Origin: QYOJ01 sp043810345
GTDB taxonomy: Bacteria > Bacteroidota > Bacteroidia > Bacteroidales > FEN-979
DNA: 64,000 nucleotides
Assembly: GCA_043810345.1 (NCBI GenBank)
Contig: JBDROF010000018.1
Location: 62,001 to 126,000, forward strand
Direction of reading: 5' to 3'
Shown: piece by piece, positions 54,729 through 63,529 of the stretch
How the letters are laid out: every line of letters begins with the position of its first letter
How positions within the stretch are numbered: position 1 is the first letter of the stretch
Notes under the pieces: generated by a model
Database searches by the model: none
What the model saw: only the letters and a program-made list of their open reading frames with translations
What the model was told of the DNA's origin: nothing
Made by a program: the position numbers and the translations under genes

Positions 54729-57131
54729 ATGACAGATAGGATTAAAAAACTAAGGGAGCAAACTCTTCAGGCGGTTAACCGCATCAACGCCGAAAGGGCG
54801 TTGCTGGTGACAGAATTCTACAAAAGCGGGATCGACAAGGAGGTGTCGACGCCTGTGATGCGTGCCATGACATTGTTACACATCCTTCAGCATAAACACA
54901 TCTGCATCAATGAAGGGGAACTGATCGTCGGGGAGCGGGGGCCGGCGCCCAAGGCATGTCCCACCTATCCGGAGATCTGCCTGCACTCCCTGGAAGACCT
55001 GGAGATCCTCGATTCCAGGAAAAAGGTCTCCTTTCAGGTAGACAAGGAAACCCGGAAAGCATATGCCGGTCAAATCATCCCTTTCTGGCAGGGCAAAAGT
55101 AACCGCGACCGGATCATGCAGGCCATGGAGCAGGAATGGCTGGATGTATACAATGCCGGCGTGTTCACTGAATTTCAGGAGCAACGGGCACCAGGCCATA
55201 CCGTGGCGGGGGAAAAGATCTACCGGAAGGGGATGCTGGATCTGATACTAGAGATACGAGATGCAAGATCCGGGATAAAGTGGGAAAGTGAACCGGAAGC
55301 CGCTGCAAGGGAGGAAGAGCTGAAGGCGATGGAGATTGCAGCTAATGCCATCATCCTGTTTGCGAACAGATGTGCGGATGTACTTGAAGGTCTTGTACCC
55401 CTCCCCCAGACCCTCCCAAACAATGGAGAGGAGAATCCAACATCCAGCATCCCGCATCCAGGATCTGGCAACGAACTGCTTGCACTGGCCAGGATCTGCC
55501 GCAGTGTTCCGGCTCACGCTCCGGAAACTTTCCACGAAGCCCTGCAGCATTACTGGTTTATTCACCTGGGCGTGATCACAGAGTTGAATCCATGGGATTC
55601 ATTCAATCCAGGAAGGCTGGATCAGCATCTCTACCCATTTTATAAACGGGAAACTGAGGCAGGAACTCTGACGAGAAAGCGTGCTGAAGAACTGCTTCAG
55701 AGCTTCTGGATCAAATTCAACAACCATCCGGCCCCACCGAAGGTCGGGGTCACGGCACTCGAAAGCAATACCTACACCGATTTTTCACTGATCAACCTGG
55801 GAGGCGTTCAGGCCGATGGCTCAGATGCGGTAAATGAGCTGACATTCTTGATCCTCGACGTCATCGAAGAGATGCGGTTGTTACAACCCAGTTCCATGGT
55901 CCAGTTGAGCAGGAAAAATCCAGATAGTCTGATCAAACGTGCCCTTCAGATCACCAAAACCGGTTTCGGGCAACCCTCCTACTTCAACACCGATGCGATT
56001 GTGCAGGAACTTATGCGACAGGGGAAATCGGCAGAAGATGCAAGAAACGGAGGAGCAAGTGGTTGTGTGGAGGCTGGTGCATTCGGTACAGAAGCCTACA
56101 TCCTCTCCGGCTACTTCAACCTGGCTAAGATCCTGGAGATCACACTGCATAACGGCTTCGATCCCCAGACCCGGAAACAGATTGGTCCGGCATCCGGTGA
56201 TCCGGCATCGTTCTCCTCATTTGAAGAACTGAGGGAAGCATACCGGAAGCAACTGAATCATTTCATCCATATAAAAATCAGGGGGAATAATACCATTCAC
56301 CGGATATTTGCTGATCAGATGCCCGTACCATTCCTCTCCCTGATCATTGATGATTGCATCACCAATGGAAAAGACTACAACGCAGGTGGAGCACGATACA
56401 ATACCAGCTACATCCAGGGCGTCGGGCTCGGGAGTCTGACCGACTCCCTCACCGCACTGAAATACCATGTGTTCGACCGGAAAACCATCTCCATGGCCGG
56501 ATTTCTGGACGCCCTGGAGAAAAACTTCAATGATTACGATGAATTCCGGGTGGAATTGATTTACAACACACCCAAATACGGAAACGATGATGATTTTGCC
56601 GATGATGAGGCACGACTGGTTTTCGAGATGTTCTTTGAGGCGGTGGATGGTCAACCCACTTCCATTGGCGGCATCCACCGGATCAACATGCTTCCTACCA
56701 CTTCCCATCTCTATTTTGGAAGTGTGATTGGTGCCCTGCCCGATGGCAGAAAAGCCAAACAACCCCTTTCCGAAGGGATATCTCCAGTCCAGGGAGCCGA
56801 CACGAAAGGCCCCACGACCGTCCTGAATTCTGCCGCCAAAATCGACCATCTACGCACCGGCGGCACCTTGTTGAACCAGAAGTTCTCTCCTGAATTCTTT
56901 GATGGCGAAGAGTCCATAGATAAACTTACAGCTCTGATCCGAAGCTACTTCCGGATGAACGGACACCATATCCAGTTTAATGTCGTTTCGGCGGAAACCC
57001 TGAAAGATGCCCAGAAACATCCCGAGAAATATCGCGATCTGATTGTTCGGGTAGCAGGATATAGTGATTACTTTAACGATCTGGGAGAAGAGCTGCAGAA
57101 CGAGATCATACGCAGGACGGAACAAAAGTAA
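54729..57131 (+). CDS. hypD: Glycyl radical enzyme, trans-4-hydroxy-L-proline dehydratase-like
   Basis: An 800-residue glycyl radical enzyme. The thiyl Cys is in GGASGCVEAGAFGTEAY near residue 445, with the general-base Glu of CVE; the Gly radical loop is IVRVAGYSDYFNDLG near the end. PTYPEICLHSLEDLE, FTEFQEQRAPGHTV, PETFHEALQHYWFIHLGVIT and GGTLLNQKF match hydroxyproline dehydratase (HypD) as I remember it better than PFL or glycerol dehydratase. The product would be pyrroline-5-carboxylate, normally reduced by proC, which is not in the window. An in-frame 75-base array segment (55395-55469) adds about 15-25 residues. The subfamily is an inference; the GRE class is certain. Confidence 0.87.
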   Translation: MTDRIKKLREQTLQAVNRINAERALLVTEFYKSGIDKEVSTPVMRAMTLLHILQHKHICINEGELIVGERGPAPKACPTYPEICLHSLEDLEILDSRKKVSFQVDKETRKAYAGQIIPFWQGKSNRDRIMQAMEQEWLDVYNAGVFTEFQEQRAPGHTVAGEKIYRKGMLDLILEIRDARSGIKWESEPEAAAREEELKAMEIAANAIILFANRCADVLEGLVPLPQTLPNNGEENPTSSIPHPGSGNELLALARICRSVPAHAPETFHEALQHYWFIHLGVITELNPWDSFNPGRLDQHLYPFYKRETEAGTLTRKRAEELLQSFWIKFNNHPAPPKVGVTALESNTYTDFSLINLGGVQADGSDAVNELTFLILDVIEEMRLLQPSSMVQLSRKNPDSLIKRALQITKTGFGQPSYFNTDAIVQELMRQGKSAEDARNGGASGCVEAGAFGTEAYILSGYFNLAKILEITLHNGFDPQTRKQIGPASGDPASFSSFEELREAYRKQLNHFIHIKIRGNNTIHRIFADQMPVPFLSLIIDDCITNGKDYNAGGARYNTSYIQGVGLGSLTDSLTALKYHVFDRKTISMAGFLDALEKNFNDYDEFRVELIYNTPKYGNDDDFADDEARLVFEMFFEAVDGQPTSIGGIHRINMLPTTSHLYFGSVIGALPDGRKAKQPLSEGISPVQGADTKGPTTVLNSAAKIDHLRTGGTLLNQKFSPEFFDGEESIDKLTALIRSYFRMNGHHIQFNVVSAETLKDAQKHPEKYRDLIVRVAGYSDYFNDLGEELQNEIIRRTEQK
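55395..55469 (+). repeat. In-frame insertion with five heptamers in hypD-like gene
   Basis: The last 35 bases are five heptamers (ATCCAAC, ATCCAGC, ATCCCGC, ATCCAGG, ATCTGGC). Before them lies a C-rich phrase that can pair with a following GGAGAGGAG. The 75 bases encode a Pro/Ser/Asn-rich loop (VPLPQTLPNN ... IPHPGSG) where HypD proteins have a short charged helix. Confidence 0.75.
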
Positions 57132-57206
57132 TTGCCATCATTGCACATCATTGCACATCATTGCGCATCATTGCACATTATTGCATATTATTGCGCATGA
57201 TTGCCA
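57132..57206. repeat. 10-bp tandem repeats after the HypD-like gene
   Basis: Six full copies of a TTGCACATCA-type decamer (57141-57200) with degenerate copies at both ends; variants TTGCGCATCA, TTGCATATTA. A 10-bp period matches one helical turn and gives ATTGCRCAT steps on one DNA face. Confidence 0.85.
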
Positions 57207-57247
57207 TTCTTCATTATCTTTATCTTCCCGTACCAACATTTTTATCC

Positions 57248-57643
57248 ATGGAAAACGTAAATCCAACACCATCCAACAGCCTTAAAGCCACCCGCCTGAT
57301 CATCCGGATCTTTGCCTCTTTGATCACGCTGTTTTACCTGCTGGTATTAGTGCCAAAATTCATCCAGACACTTTTAGGAGATTCTCCCGAAAGCCCTCCC
57401 GATGCAAGCTGGGAAGGGAACATGGTCACCATCGGATTCCTTGTTTACGTTCTGGGATACATTCTCACCTGGTGGCGGGGACTCGTTGGGGGGATCATAC
57501 TTGTTGCAGCGGGTGCAATCATGTTTGCGTCACACATGGTTGCTGCACAAGGTGAATTGGAGTTTGTGCCCTTCCTTGTATTTTCCGGCCCAATGATCTT
57601 TGTCGGAGCCCTCTATATTATCTTCTGGTGGAAAAAATCCTAA
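57248..57643 (+). CDS. Four-helix membrane protein, unknown
   Basis: About 131 residues from ATG 57248 (MENVNPTPSN), preferred because the upstream codons read through the tandem repeats. Four spans are visible (IIRIFASLITLFYLLVL, VTIGFLVYVLGYILTWW, GGIILVAAGAIMFASHM, FLVFSGPMIFVGALYII). No catalytic motif. It is 18 bases before the GH31 gene, and DUF-type small membrane proteins of this kind occur widely in Bacteroidota. Confidence 0.75.
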   Translation: MENVNPTPSNSLKATRLIIRIFASLITLFYLLVLVPKFIQTLLGDSPESPPDASWEGNMVTIGFLVYVLGYILTWWRGLVGGIILVAAGAIMFASHMVAAQGELEFVPFLVFSGPMIFVGALYIIFWWKKS

Positions 57644-57661
57644 TCTAATTCTTCATTTCTG

Positions 57662-60010
57662 ATGGCAAAAACATACGCTTTTTGTTTTCTTCTGATCATA
57701 GCCGTGGTAAGTTCTGCGGTATATGCGCAGAAAACAGTACTGACACAGCCCGGAGCATTCAAATCGATGTACACCATTCCGCATGGAGTTGAGATCAAAG
57801 CCGAGCACGCACACCTGCAGGTCACCTGTTATAGTCCCTCAATCATAAGGGTCAGAATGAGCAAGGGAACGTTTGCACCTGATTTTTCCTATGCAGTAAT
57901 TGAACAACCCGGGAGTTCTTTTGTGAAGGTCATTAAACACACCGATTCCATCCTTCTTGAAACCAAAGTACTACAGGTTATTATCAAGAAAGACCCAATC
58001 CGGATAGCTTTCAGAAATAACAAAGGGAACCTTCTGTCAGAAGATTACCCTGAGTTCGGGGTAACCTGGCTGGGAGATGAGGTAACGAATCACCGGACCC
58101 TGTTTCCTGATGAAAAGTTCATCGGTCTGGGTGAAAAGACTGGCCCACTCAACAGGCGTGGGAATGCCTATGTGAACTGGAATCGCGACATTCCGGGTTA
58201 TAGCGACCGGGAAGATCCGCTTTATCAGAGTATTCCTTTTTTTATCGGCATCCACGACAGCCTGACCTACGGGATGTTCCTGGACAATTCGTACAAGACC
58301 CTGTTTAATTTCGGAGCCTCGACAGATGATCTTTTCTCGTTCTTTTCCGCAACAGGCGGTGAACTTGATTATTATTTCTTCGGCAAGAATTCCGTTGCCG
58401 GAATCATAGAAGATTACACCTGGCTAACAGGCAGAATGCCACTCCCTCCTTTCTGGAGCCTCGGATACCAGCAATGCCGCTGGGGATACTATCCCGAGTC
58501 GGAAGTGATGAGCCTGGCCCGAAAGTTCCGGGATAAACAGATCCCCTGTGATGTGATCTACCTGGACATTGATTACATGGATGGCTACAAGATCTTTACC
58601 TGGCACCCGGATCGTTTCCCCGATCCACCAGAGATGATCAGGAAGCTCAATGATTGGGGATTTCATATCGTTGTGATCGTGGATCCCGGGATCAAGATCG
58701 AGCCCGGGTATTTTGCCTATGATCAGGGAACTGCGAATGACTATTTTGTTAAATATCCGGGCGGGCAATTCTATACCGGAAGCGTTTGGCCTGGCCGTTG
58801 TCATTTTCCTGATTTTACAAAGGAAACGACACGGATGTGGTGGGGAGAGAGTTTTCAATCGCTGGTAGATGCCGGTGTAGAAGGTTTCTGGAATGATATG
58901 AACGAGCCTTCGGTCTGGGGCCAGAGTATTCCCAATATCGTGGAATTTGATTTTGACGGCCACCAAACCACTATGGCCGAAGCACACAATGTGTATGGAC
59001 TGGAGATGTCGCGGGCAACCTTTGAAGGGACCCGTACGCTGATGGGCAACCGGCGTCCATTTATTCTTACACGAGCCGGTTTTTCGGGGATACAACGGTT
59101 TTCGGCTGTATGGACGGGCGACAATTCAGCCACTGATACCGACCTGCTGTTGGGAGTCAGACTAGTGAATAGCCTGGGATTATCCGGCGTTTCCTTTACC
59201 GGTCCGGATGTAGGGGGATTTATGAAAAGCCCATCCAAAGAGCTTTTTCTTCGGTGGCTATCCATTGGCATATTTACTCCATTCCTGCGAAATCATACTG
59301 TGGTGAATACAAAAGACCAGGAACCATGGTCATTCGGGGAGGATGCTGAACTCCTCTCCCGTTCCATGATCAACCAACGGTACCGTCTTCTCCCCTATAT
59401 CTATTCCATGTTTTACGAATCCTCTCAAACCGGAATCCCGGTTGCACGTTCACTGGCTATCGAATACCCTTATGATCCACTGGTCTATGACTGGCGATAC
59501 CAGAACCAGTATCTCTTCGGAGAGGCTTTTCTGGTTGCTCCGGTGACCAGCGACCAGCTATACCAGAAGGTTTATCTCCCGGAAGGAACCTGGTACCGGT
59601 ACTCCACAGATGCCCCATGCTCAGGCAGATCTGAAATCATTGTGGAAGCTCCATTGAATGATCTGCCGGTATTTATCAGGGGCGGCAGCATCGTCCCCAT
59701 GCAATCAGACATTCAATATACTGAGCAAGAACCAGATCCTGCCCTTGAAATTCATGTGTACCGGGGAGCCCATTTCAACGCCCTGTTATATTACGAAGAC
59801 GATGGGACTACGTATAATTATAAAAACGGGATATATTGTAAACGGTTCATTATTTTTGATCCCAAACACAGGAAAATCATATTCACACCAACCGAAGGAT
59901 CCTTTCCTTCAAAGTTCTCAACTTTCAAGTTGATCTTCCACGGATTTGACCAGGAGATCACTGAACAGAGTGTCCAAAATGTTGTCGAAAGTTTTGAAAT
60001 TCCATTCTAA
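57662..60010 (+). CDS. GH31 family alpha-glucosidase, exported
   Basis: A 782-residue protein with a signal peptide (YAFCFLLIIAVVSSAVYAQ). The GH31 N-domain (~30-240) precedes the TIM barrel. The barrel has PPFWSLGYQQCRWGYYPE, the nucleophile Asp in GFWNDMNEPSVW, RAGFSGIQRFSAVWTGDN with the acid/base Asp, and GVSFTGPDVGGF. These suit alpha-glucosidase or alpha-1,3-glucan activity. Two beta-domains finish the protein. It is two bases upstream of the transglutaminase-like gene, with which it forms an operon. Confidence 0.93.
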   Translation: MAKTYAFCFLLIIAVVSSAVYAQKTVLTQPGAFKSMYTIPHGVEIKAEHAHLQVTCYSPSIIRVRMSKGTFAPDFSYAVIEQPGSSFVKVIKHTDSILLETKVLQVIIKKDPIRIAFRNNKGNLLSEDYPEFGVTWLGDEVTNHRTLFPDEKFIGLGEKTGPLNRRGNAYVNWNRDIPGYSDREDPLYQSIPFFIGIHDSLTYGMFLDNSYKTLFNFGASTDDLFSFFSATGGELDYYFFGKNSVAGIIEDYTWLTGRMPLPPFWSLGYQQCRWGYYPESEVMSLARKFRDKQIPCDVIYLDIDYMDGYKIFTWHPDRFPDPPEMIRKLNDWGFHIVVIVDPGIKIEPGYFAYDQGTANDYFVKYPGGQFYTGSVWPGRCHFPDFTKETTRMWWGESFQSLVDAGVEGFWNDMNEPSVWGQSIPNIVEFDFDGHQTTMAEAHNVYGLEMSRATFEGTRTLMGNRRPFILTRAGFSGIQRFSAVWTGDNSATDTDLLLGVRLVNSLGLSGVSFTGPDVGGFMKSPSKELFLRWLSIGIFTPFLRNHTVVNTKDQEPWSFGEDAELLSRSMINQRYRLLPYIYSMFYESSQTGIPVARSLAIEYPYDPLVYDWRYQNQYLFGEAFLVAPVTSDQLYQKVYLPEGTWYRYSTDAPCSGRSEIIVEAPLNDLPVFIRGGSIVPMQSDIQYTEQEPDPALEIHVYRGAHFNALLYYEDDGTTYNYKNGIYCKRFIIFDPKHRKIIFTPTEGSFPSKFSTFKLIFHGFDQEITEQSVQNVVESFEIPF

Positions 60011-60012
60011 TT

Positions 60013-62703
60013 ATGAAGACCTACCTGACACTTCCCCTTTTCTTTACATTTTTAATAATGACATCGTGTACCCAGGGTGATCATTTCATTACGGACGCAC
60101 AATACAGGAAGAAGGTCAGGGAGCAGTTTAACAACCAACAGGAACTTGCCAGACACCGGGCTGACACCTTGTTTGGAGTATTCCGGCAACACCTGACCAC
60201 AGAAGAACGTGAAGCACTGGAATTTCTTTATGCCTATATGTCTTTGAATGACCTTGCAGATTACAACGGGGAATTCTTCCTGAAGAATGTCAAGAGTTCG
60301 CTGGCTGCCAGGGATACGTTCAGCTGGGGAAACATAATCCCTGAAGAGATCTTCCGTCATTTTGTACTTCCCATGCGGGTGAACAATGAGAACCTGGATT
60401 CATCCCGGTGGGTGTTTTTCACTGAGCTCAAGGATCGGGTCAAAGGGTTGTCGATGAAGGATGCGACGCTGGAGGTAAACCACTGGTGCCATGAAAAGGT
60501 AACCTACAGGGGGACCGACAGTCGTACTTCCTCCCCTCTGGCCACCGTAAAGACCGCCTATGGCCGGTGTGGGGAGGAGTCGACCTTTACCACGGCTGCA
60601 TTGAGAGCTGTTGGAATCCCAGCCCGTCAATGTTATACTCCGCGTTGGGCTCATTGTGATGACAATCATGCATGGGTAGAGGCATGGGTCGACTCTGCCT
60701 GGAATTACCTGGGGGCCTGTGAACCGGAACCGGATCTGTATCTTGCCTGGTTCACCGCTCCGGCAAAGCGGGCCATGCTGGTCAACACCAACGTTTTTGG
60801 GGATTATCAGGGTCCTGAGGATGTGTTGCTGAAAGATGAGCGATATACCCGGATCAACATCCTCCCAAATTATACCGAAACCAAACGGATCTGGGCACGG
60901 ATACTGGATATCCATCAACAAGCGATCTCCAATGCAGAAGTGGAGTTTCAGCTTTACAATTATGCCGAATTCTATCCGTTGCTAACAACAAAATCCGACC
61001 GAAATGGGCTGGCCTCGTTGCTCACCGGTTACGGAGATCTGCTGATCTGGGCAAAAAAGGGAGGAAAATATGGATTTGCTCGCGCTGATGTGAGGTCGAT
61101 GGATACGGTGAATGTTTACCTGGAACTGACAACGGAGATAACCGGCGGATTGAATTTCGATATGGTTCCACCAATAAAACAGGATTTACCCGATCTGGTT
61201 GACGATTCCCTGCGAAATGCGAACAGCGAACGGCTTCAATTCGAGGACCAGTTGAGAGCCTCCTATGAAGCTACCTTTATCGACTCCTCCAAAGCGTTCC
61301 GCGTGGCTGCGACGCTTGGCATAGACCCCAAAGAACTATGGCATTTCCTGGAACGATCCCGGGGAAACTGGCGTGAGATCATCACCTTTGTCTCCGAGAC
61401 CCCGGACACCCTCCGGGAATTCATTTTTCCTCTCCTGGAAGCGATTTCTGAGAAAGATCTTCGCGATATCAACCCTGGGGTCCTTTTGGACGCAATTACG
61501 AATTCACCAATCACCACTGCCACTACTTCCCCTACTTCCACCAGTCCACAGTCGCCAGTAATGTCATTGCGAGCGCAACGAAGCAACACCAATCACGAGC
61601 TTCTGGTCAGCTACATCATGAATCCCCGTGTCGACAACGAACTGCTTAAACCGTTCCACAGCTTCCTGAATAGGAAATTCCAGTCGGAATTCACTGAAAG
61701 CGCCCGGGAGAACCCGGAAGTAATAGTCAACTGGGTAATAACCAATATCATCATAGACAAAAATGCGAACTACAGCCGAGCACCAATCACTCCGGTAGGT
61801 GTTTTCGGATTGAAAGCAGCCGATCCCCACTCCAGGGACATCTTTTTTGTGGCAGTATGCCGCAGTTTTGGCATCCCGGCCCGTTTCGAGCCGGCGACTA
61901 AAATTCCACAATACTGCCAGGATGGCAACTGGAAAGATGTCTACTTTGAAGAGCCTCCAGCCAATCCTGAACGCAACGCTACGTTTGTTCTGGTCAATGA
62001 CCCGGAGAACATCGTTGAGCCTGAGTATTCCATTCATTATACCGTGGAACAACACAAGGATGGCTTTTTCAGGACCCTTGACTATGAGAACAGCGATCTG
62101 GTCGACAAATTTCCGGTCACCCTTCAGCTTGCCCCGGGCACCTACATGGTGGTCACGGGGAACCGCTTACCGGACGGAACGGTGCTGGCCAGGATCGTCC
62201 GGATCAAGCTGGAGGGAGGTAAAACCACACAATTACCTGTAACCCTAAGAAAAGATTTCACTTCGCCACCCGTGTTTGGCATCTTCGAAAAAAATAAACT
62301 ACAATCAGACCTTGCCGGAAAAGGCATTCAAATCGATCCCTCTACAGGGCAAATCCTTGCCTGGATGGAACCAGATAAAGAACCAACAAAACATTTCGTG
62401 GCAGACCTCAAGGCAAAAGCTGAAGAGATCACAAAATGGACCGGGGGCATGATCCTCTTCTTTCCCGATCAACAGGAGCTGGAACGGTTTATCAGTAAAG
62501 AGAAAGGTGGACTTCCCGAAAAGATCAATTATGCCCTTTATGAGGACTACCCGTTTGACCTGCTCTATTATTCCGTGGATGTTCCACTTTCAGGCAATTT
62601 TCCATTGGTCATCTACATCAGTCCGCGCGGGTTCATCAATTTTCTCTCTCAGGGATACCGGATTGGCACCGGGGAAGAGCTGGTGAAGCTGATGAAGAGG
62701 TGA
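60013..62703 (+). CDS. Transglutaminase-like lipoprotein, two TG-type modules
   Basis: An 896-residue lipoprotein (signal MKTYLTLPLFFTFLIMTSC). The first transglutaminase core is complete: Cys in AYGRCGEESTF near 190, His and Asp in DDNHAWVEAWVDSAW. A beta-rich stretch follows (YAEFYPLLTTKSDRNGLAS). A second, degenerate core (SRDIFFVAVCRSFGIPARFEPA) near 615 retains a Cys but no clear His/Asp pair. The extreme C-terminus has a DUF-like beta fold. Such proteins may act as periplasmic peptidases or amidases rather than cross-linkers. A 90-base repeat segment is inserted in frame at 61503-61593. It starts two bases after the GH31 stop. Confidence 0.85.
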   Translation: MKTYLTLPLFFTFLIMTSCTQGDHFITDAQYRKKVREQFNNQQELARHRADTLFGVFRQHLTTEEREALEFLYAYMSLNDLADYNGEFFLKNVKSSLAARDTFSWGNIIPEEIFRHFVLPMRVNNENLDSSRWVFFTELKDRVKGLSMKDATLEVNHWCHEKVTYRGTDSRTSSPLATVKTAYGRCGEESTFTTAALRAVGIPARQCYTPRWAHCDDNHAWVEAWVDSAWNYLGACEPEPDLYLAWFTAPAKRAMLVNTNVFGDYQGPEDVLLKDERYTRINILPNYTETKRIWARILDIHQQAISNAEVEFQLYNYAEFYPLLTTKSDRNGLASLLTGYGDLLIWAKKGGKYGFARADVRSMDTVNVYLELTTEITGGLNFDMVPPIKQDLPDLVDDSLRNANSERLQFEDQLRASYEATFIDSSKAFRVAATLGIDPKELWHFLERSRGNWREIITFVSETPDTLREFIFPLLEAISEKDLRDINPGVLLDAITNSPITTATTSPTSTSPQSPVMSLRAQRSNTNHELLVSYIMNPRVDNELLKPFHSFLNRKFQSEFTESARENPEVIVNWVITNIIIDKNANYSRAPITPVGVFGLKAADPHSRDIFFVAVCRSFGIPARFEPATKIPQYCQDGNWKDVYFEEPPANPERNATFVLVNDPENIVEPEYSIHYTVEQHKDGFFRTLDYENSDLVDKFPVTLQLAPGTYMVVTGNRLPDGTVLARIVRIKLEGGKTTQLPVTLRKDFTSPPVFGIFEKNKLQSDLAGKGIQIDPSTGQILAWMEPDKEPTKHFVADLKAKAEEITKWTGGMILFFPDQQELERFISKEKGGLPEKINYALYEDYPFDLLYYSVDVPLSGNFPLVIYISPRGFINFLSQGYRIGTGEELVKLMKR
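61503..61593 (+). repeat. In-frame heptamer-like array plus GTCATTGCGAGC repeat in transglutaminase gene
   Basis: Loosely 7-bp phrases (CACCACT, GCCACTA, then GTCCACA, GTCGCCA) lead directly into GTCATTGCGAGCGCAACG and AAGCAAC (61563-61587), a member of the inverted repeat also at 62753-62778. It encodes about 30 Thr/Ser/Pro/Arg residues (TTATTSPTSTSPQSPVMSL, RAQRSN). Confidence 0.75.
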
Positions 62704-62723
62704 TGGGGTGATGAAGGGATAGT

Positions 62724-62778
62724 GCAAACTGCCAACGGCGGACTGCGGACTGCGATTGCTTCGCTCAGCTTGCAATGA
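62724..62778. repeat. Five heptamers abutting an inverted repeat, between genes
   Basis: Heptamers GCAAACT, GCCAACG, GCGGACT twice and GCGATTG (62724-62758) run into GATTGCTTCGCTCAGCTTGC and AATGAC. Ends pair as ATTGC/GCAAT. On the reverse strand this reads GTCATTGCAAGCTGAGCGAA then GCAATC, the same element as in the transglutaminase gene but inverted. Confidence 0.8.
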
Positions 62779-62800
62779 CATGACTCCAAACTTGATTCTA

Positions 62801-63268
62801 ATGAATAGCCTGGTTCATCAGATCATTAGCGGCGGTCAAACAGGGGTGGACCGGGCAGCGCTTGATTTTGCCCTGAGCCAAAAGATCCCCTGCGGTGGGT
62901 ATTGTACAGCCGGACGAATAGCCGAGGACGGCCGGATCCCCGACCATTATCCGTTGCGCGATACAGAGACCGCCGAGTATGCCGAACGTACCGAAAAAAA
63001 TGTGCAGACAGCAGACGGAACCCTGATCATATATACGGGATCCATGTCAGGAGGGACCCAGTTCACCTACCTGTGCGCCAAATCAGCTGGAAAGCCGCTG
63101 TTTACCTGTGATCTGGATCAGCCCATTCCGGTCCGGAGATTTCAAAACTGGATCCGGGAAAAAAGGATCCATACCCTCAACATTGGCGGTCCGCGCGAAA
63201 GCCAGCAGCCCGGTATTTATACCCGCACAGTTGAAACGCTTGCGAGGCTATTTTCAGCTGCCCGTTGA
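62801..63268 (+). CDS. Putative molybdenum carrier protein (Rossmann-like, MoCo-carrier family)
   Basis: About 155 residues from ATG 62801 (MNSLVHQIISGGQTGVDRAA). Earlier in-frame codons run through the inverted repeat, so they are unlikely to be translated. IISGGQTGVDRAALDFAL, CGGYCTAGRIAEDGRIP and the later LNIGGPRESQQPGIY match the putative molybdenum-carrier/LOG-related family. Members bind molybdenum cofactor or nucleotides; a molybdoenzyme is not in the window. A short protein with complete ends, monocistronic. Confidence 0.85.
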   Translation: MNSLVHQIISGGQTGVDRAALDFALSQKIPCGGYCTAGRIAEDGRIPDHYPLRDTETAEYAERTEKNVQTADGTLIIYTGSMSGGTQFTYLCAKSAGKPLFTCDLDQPIPVRRFQNWIREKRIHTLNIGGPRESQQPGIYTRTVETLARLFSAAR

Positions 63269-63342
63269 ACATTTGGTTCAGTGACGAACTAATTTTCACG
63301 ACATTTTCTTTTGATTGCTGATTTCAGGAAACAAAAAAATCG

Positions 63343-63350
63343 TACCTTTG
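63343..63350 (+). promoter_or_regulatory. -7 element for the tRNA-Arg gene
   Basis: TACCTTTG matches TAnnTTTG and ends nine bases before the tRNA. The nearest TTG is about 25 bases upstream, rather long. Confidence 0.55.
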
Positions 63351-63359
63351 CCCCCTATT

Positions 63360-63433
63360 GGCCCCGTAGCTCAACTGAATAGAGTATCTGACTACGGATC
63401 AGAAGGCTGGGGGTTTGAATCCCTCCGGGGTCA
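63360..63433 (+). tRNA. tRNA-Arg (anticodon ACG)
   Basis: A 74-base cloverleaf: acceptor GGCCCCG pairs with CGGGGTC (one G-U), D arm GCTC/GAGT, anticodon stem TCTGA/TCAGA with loop CTACGGA giving ACG at 63394-63396, T arm GGGGG-TTTGAAT-CCCTC. Discriminator A; CCA is not encoded, which fits the Bacteroidota. ACG needs TadA deamination to inosine to read CGN codons. Confidence 0.93.
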
Positions 63434-63529
63434 CGAATTAAAAGTTCGAGTTACTTTCCTTCTTTTTAGTCTGATTTTAACCCGCCTTTTTACTTCGAGC
63501 AAATAAAGATTAATTTAAAACACTTTCGT

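Noticed and set aside
62756..62800. Upstream start for the molybdenum-carrier-like protein
   Set aside because: The extra residues are encoded by the inverted repeat element, and family sequence begins after ATG 62801.
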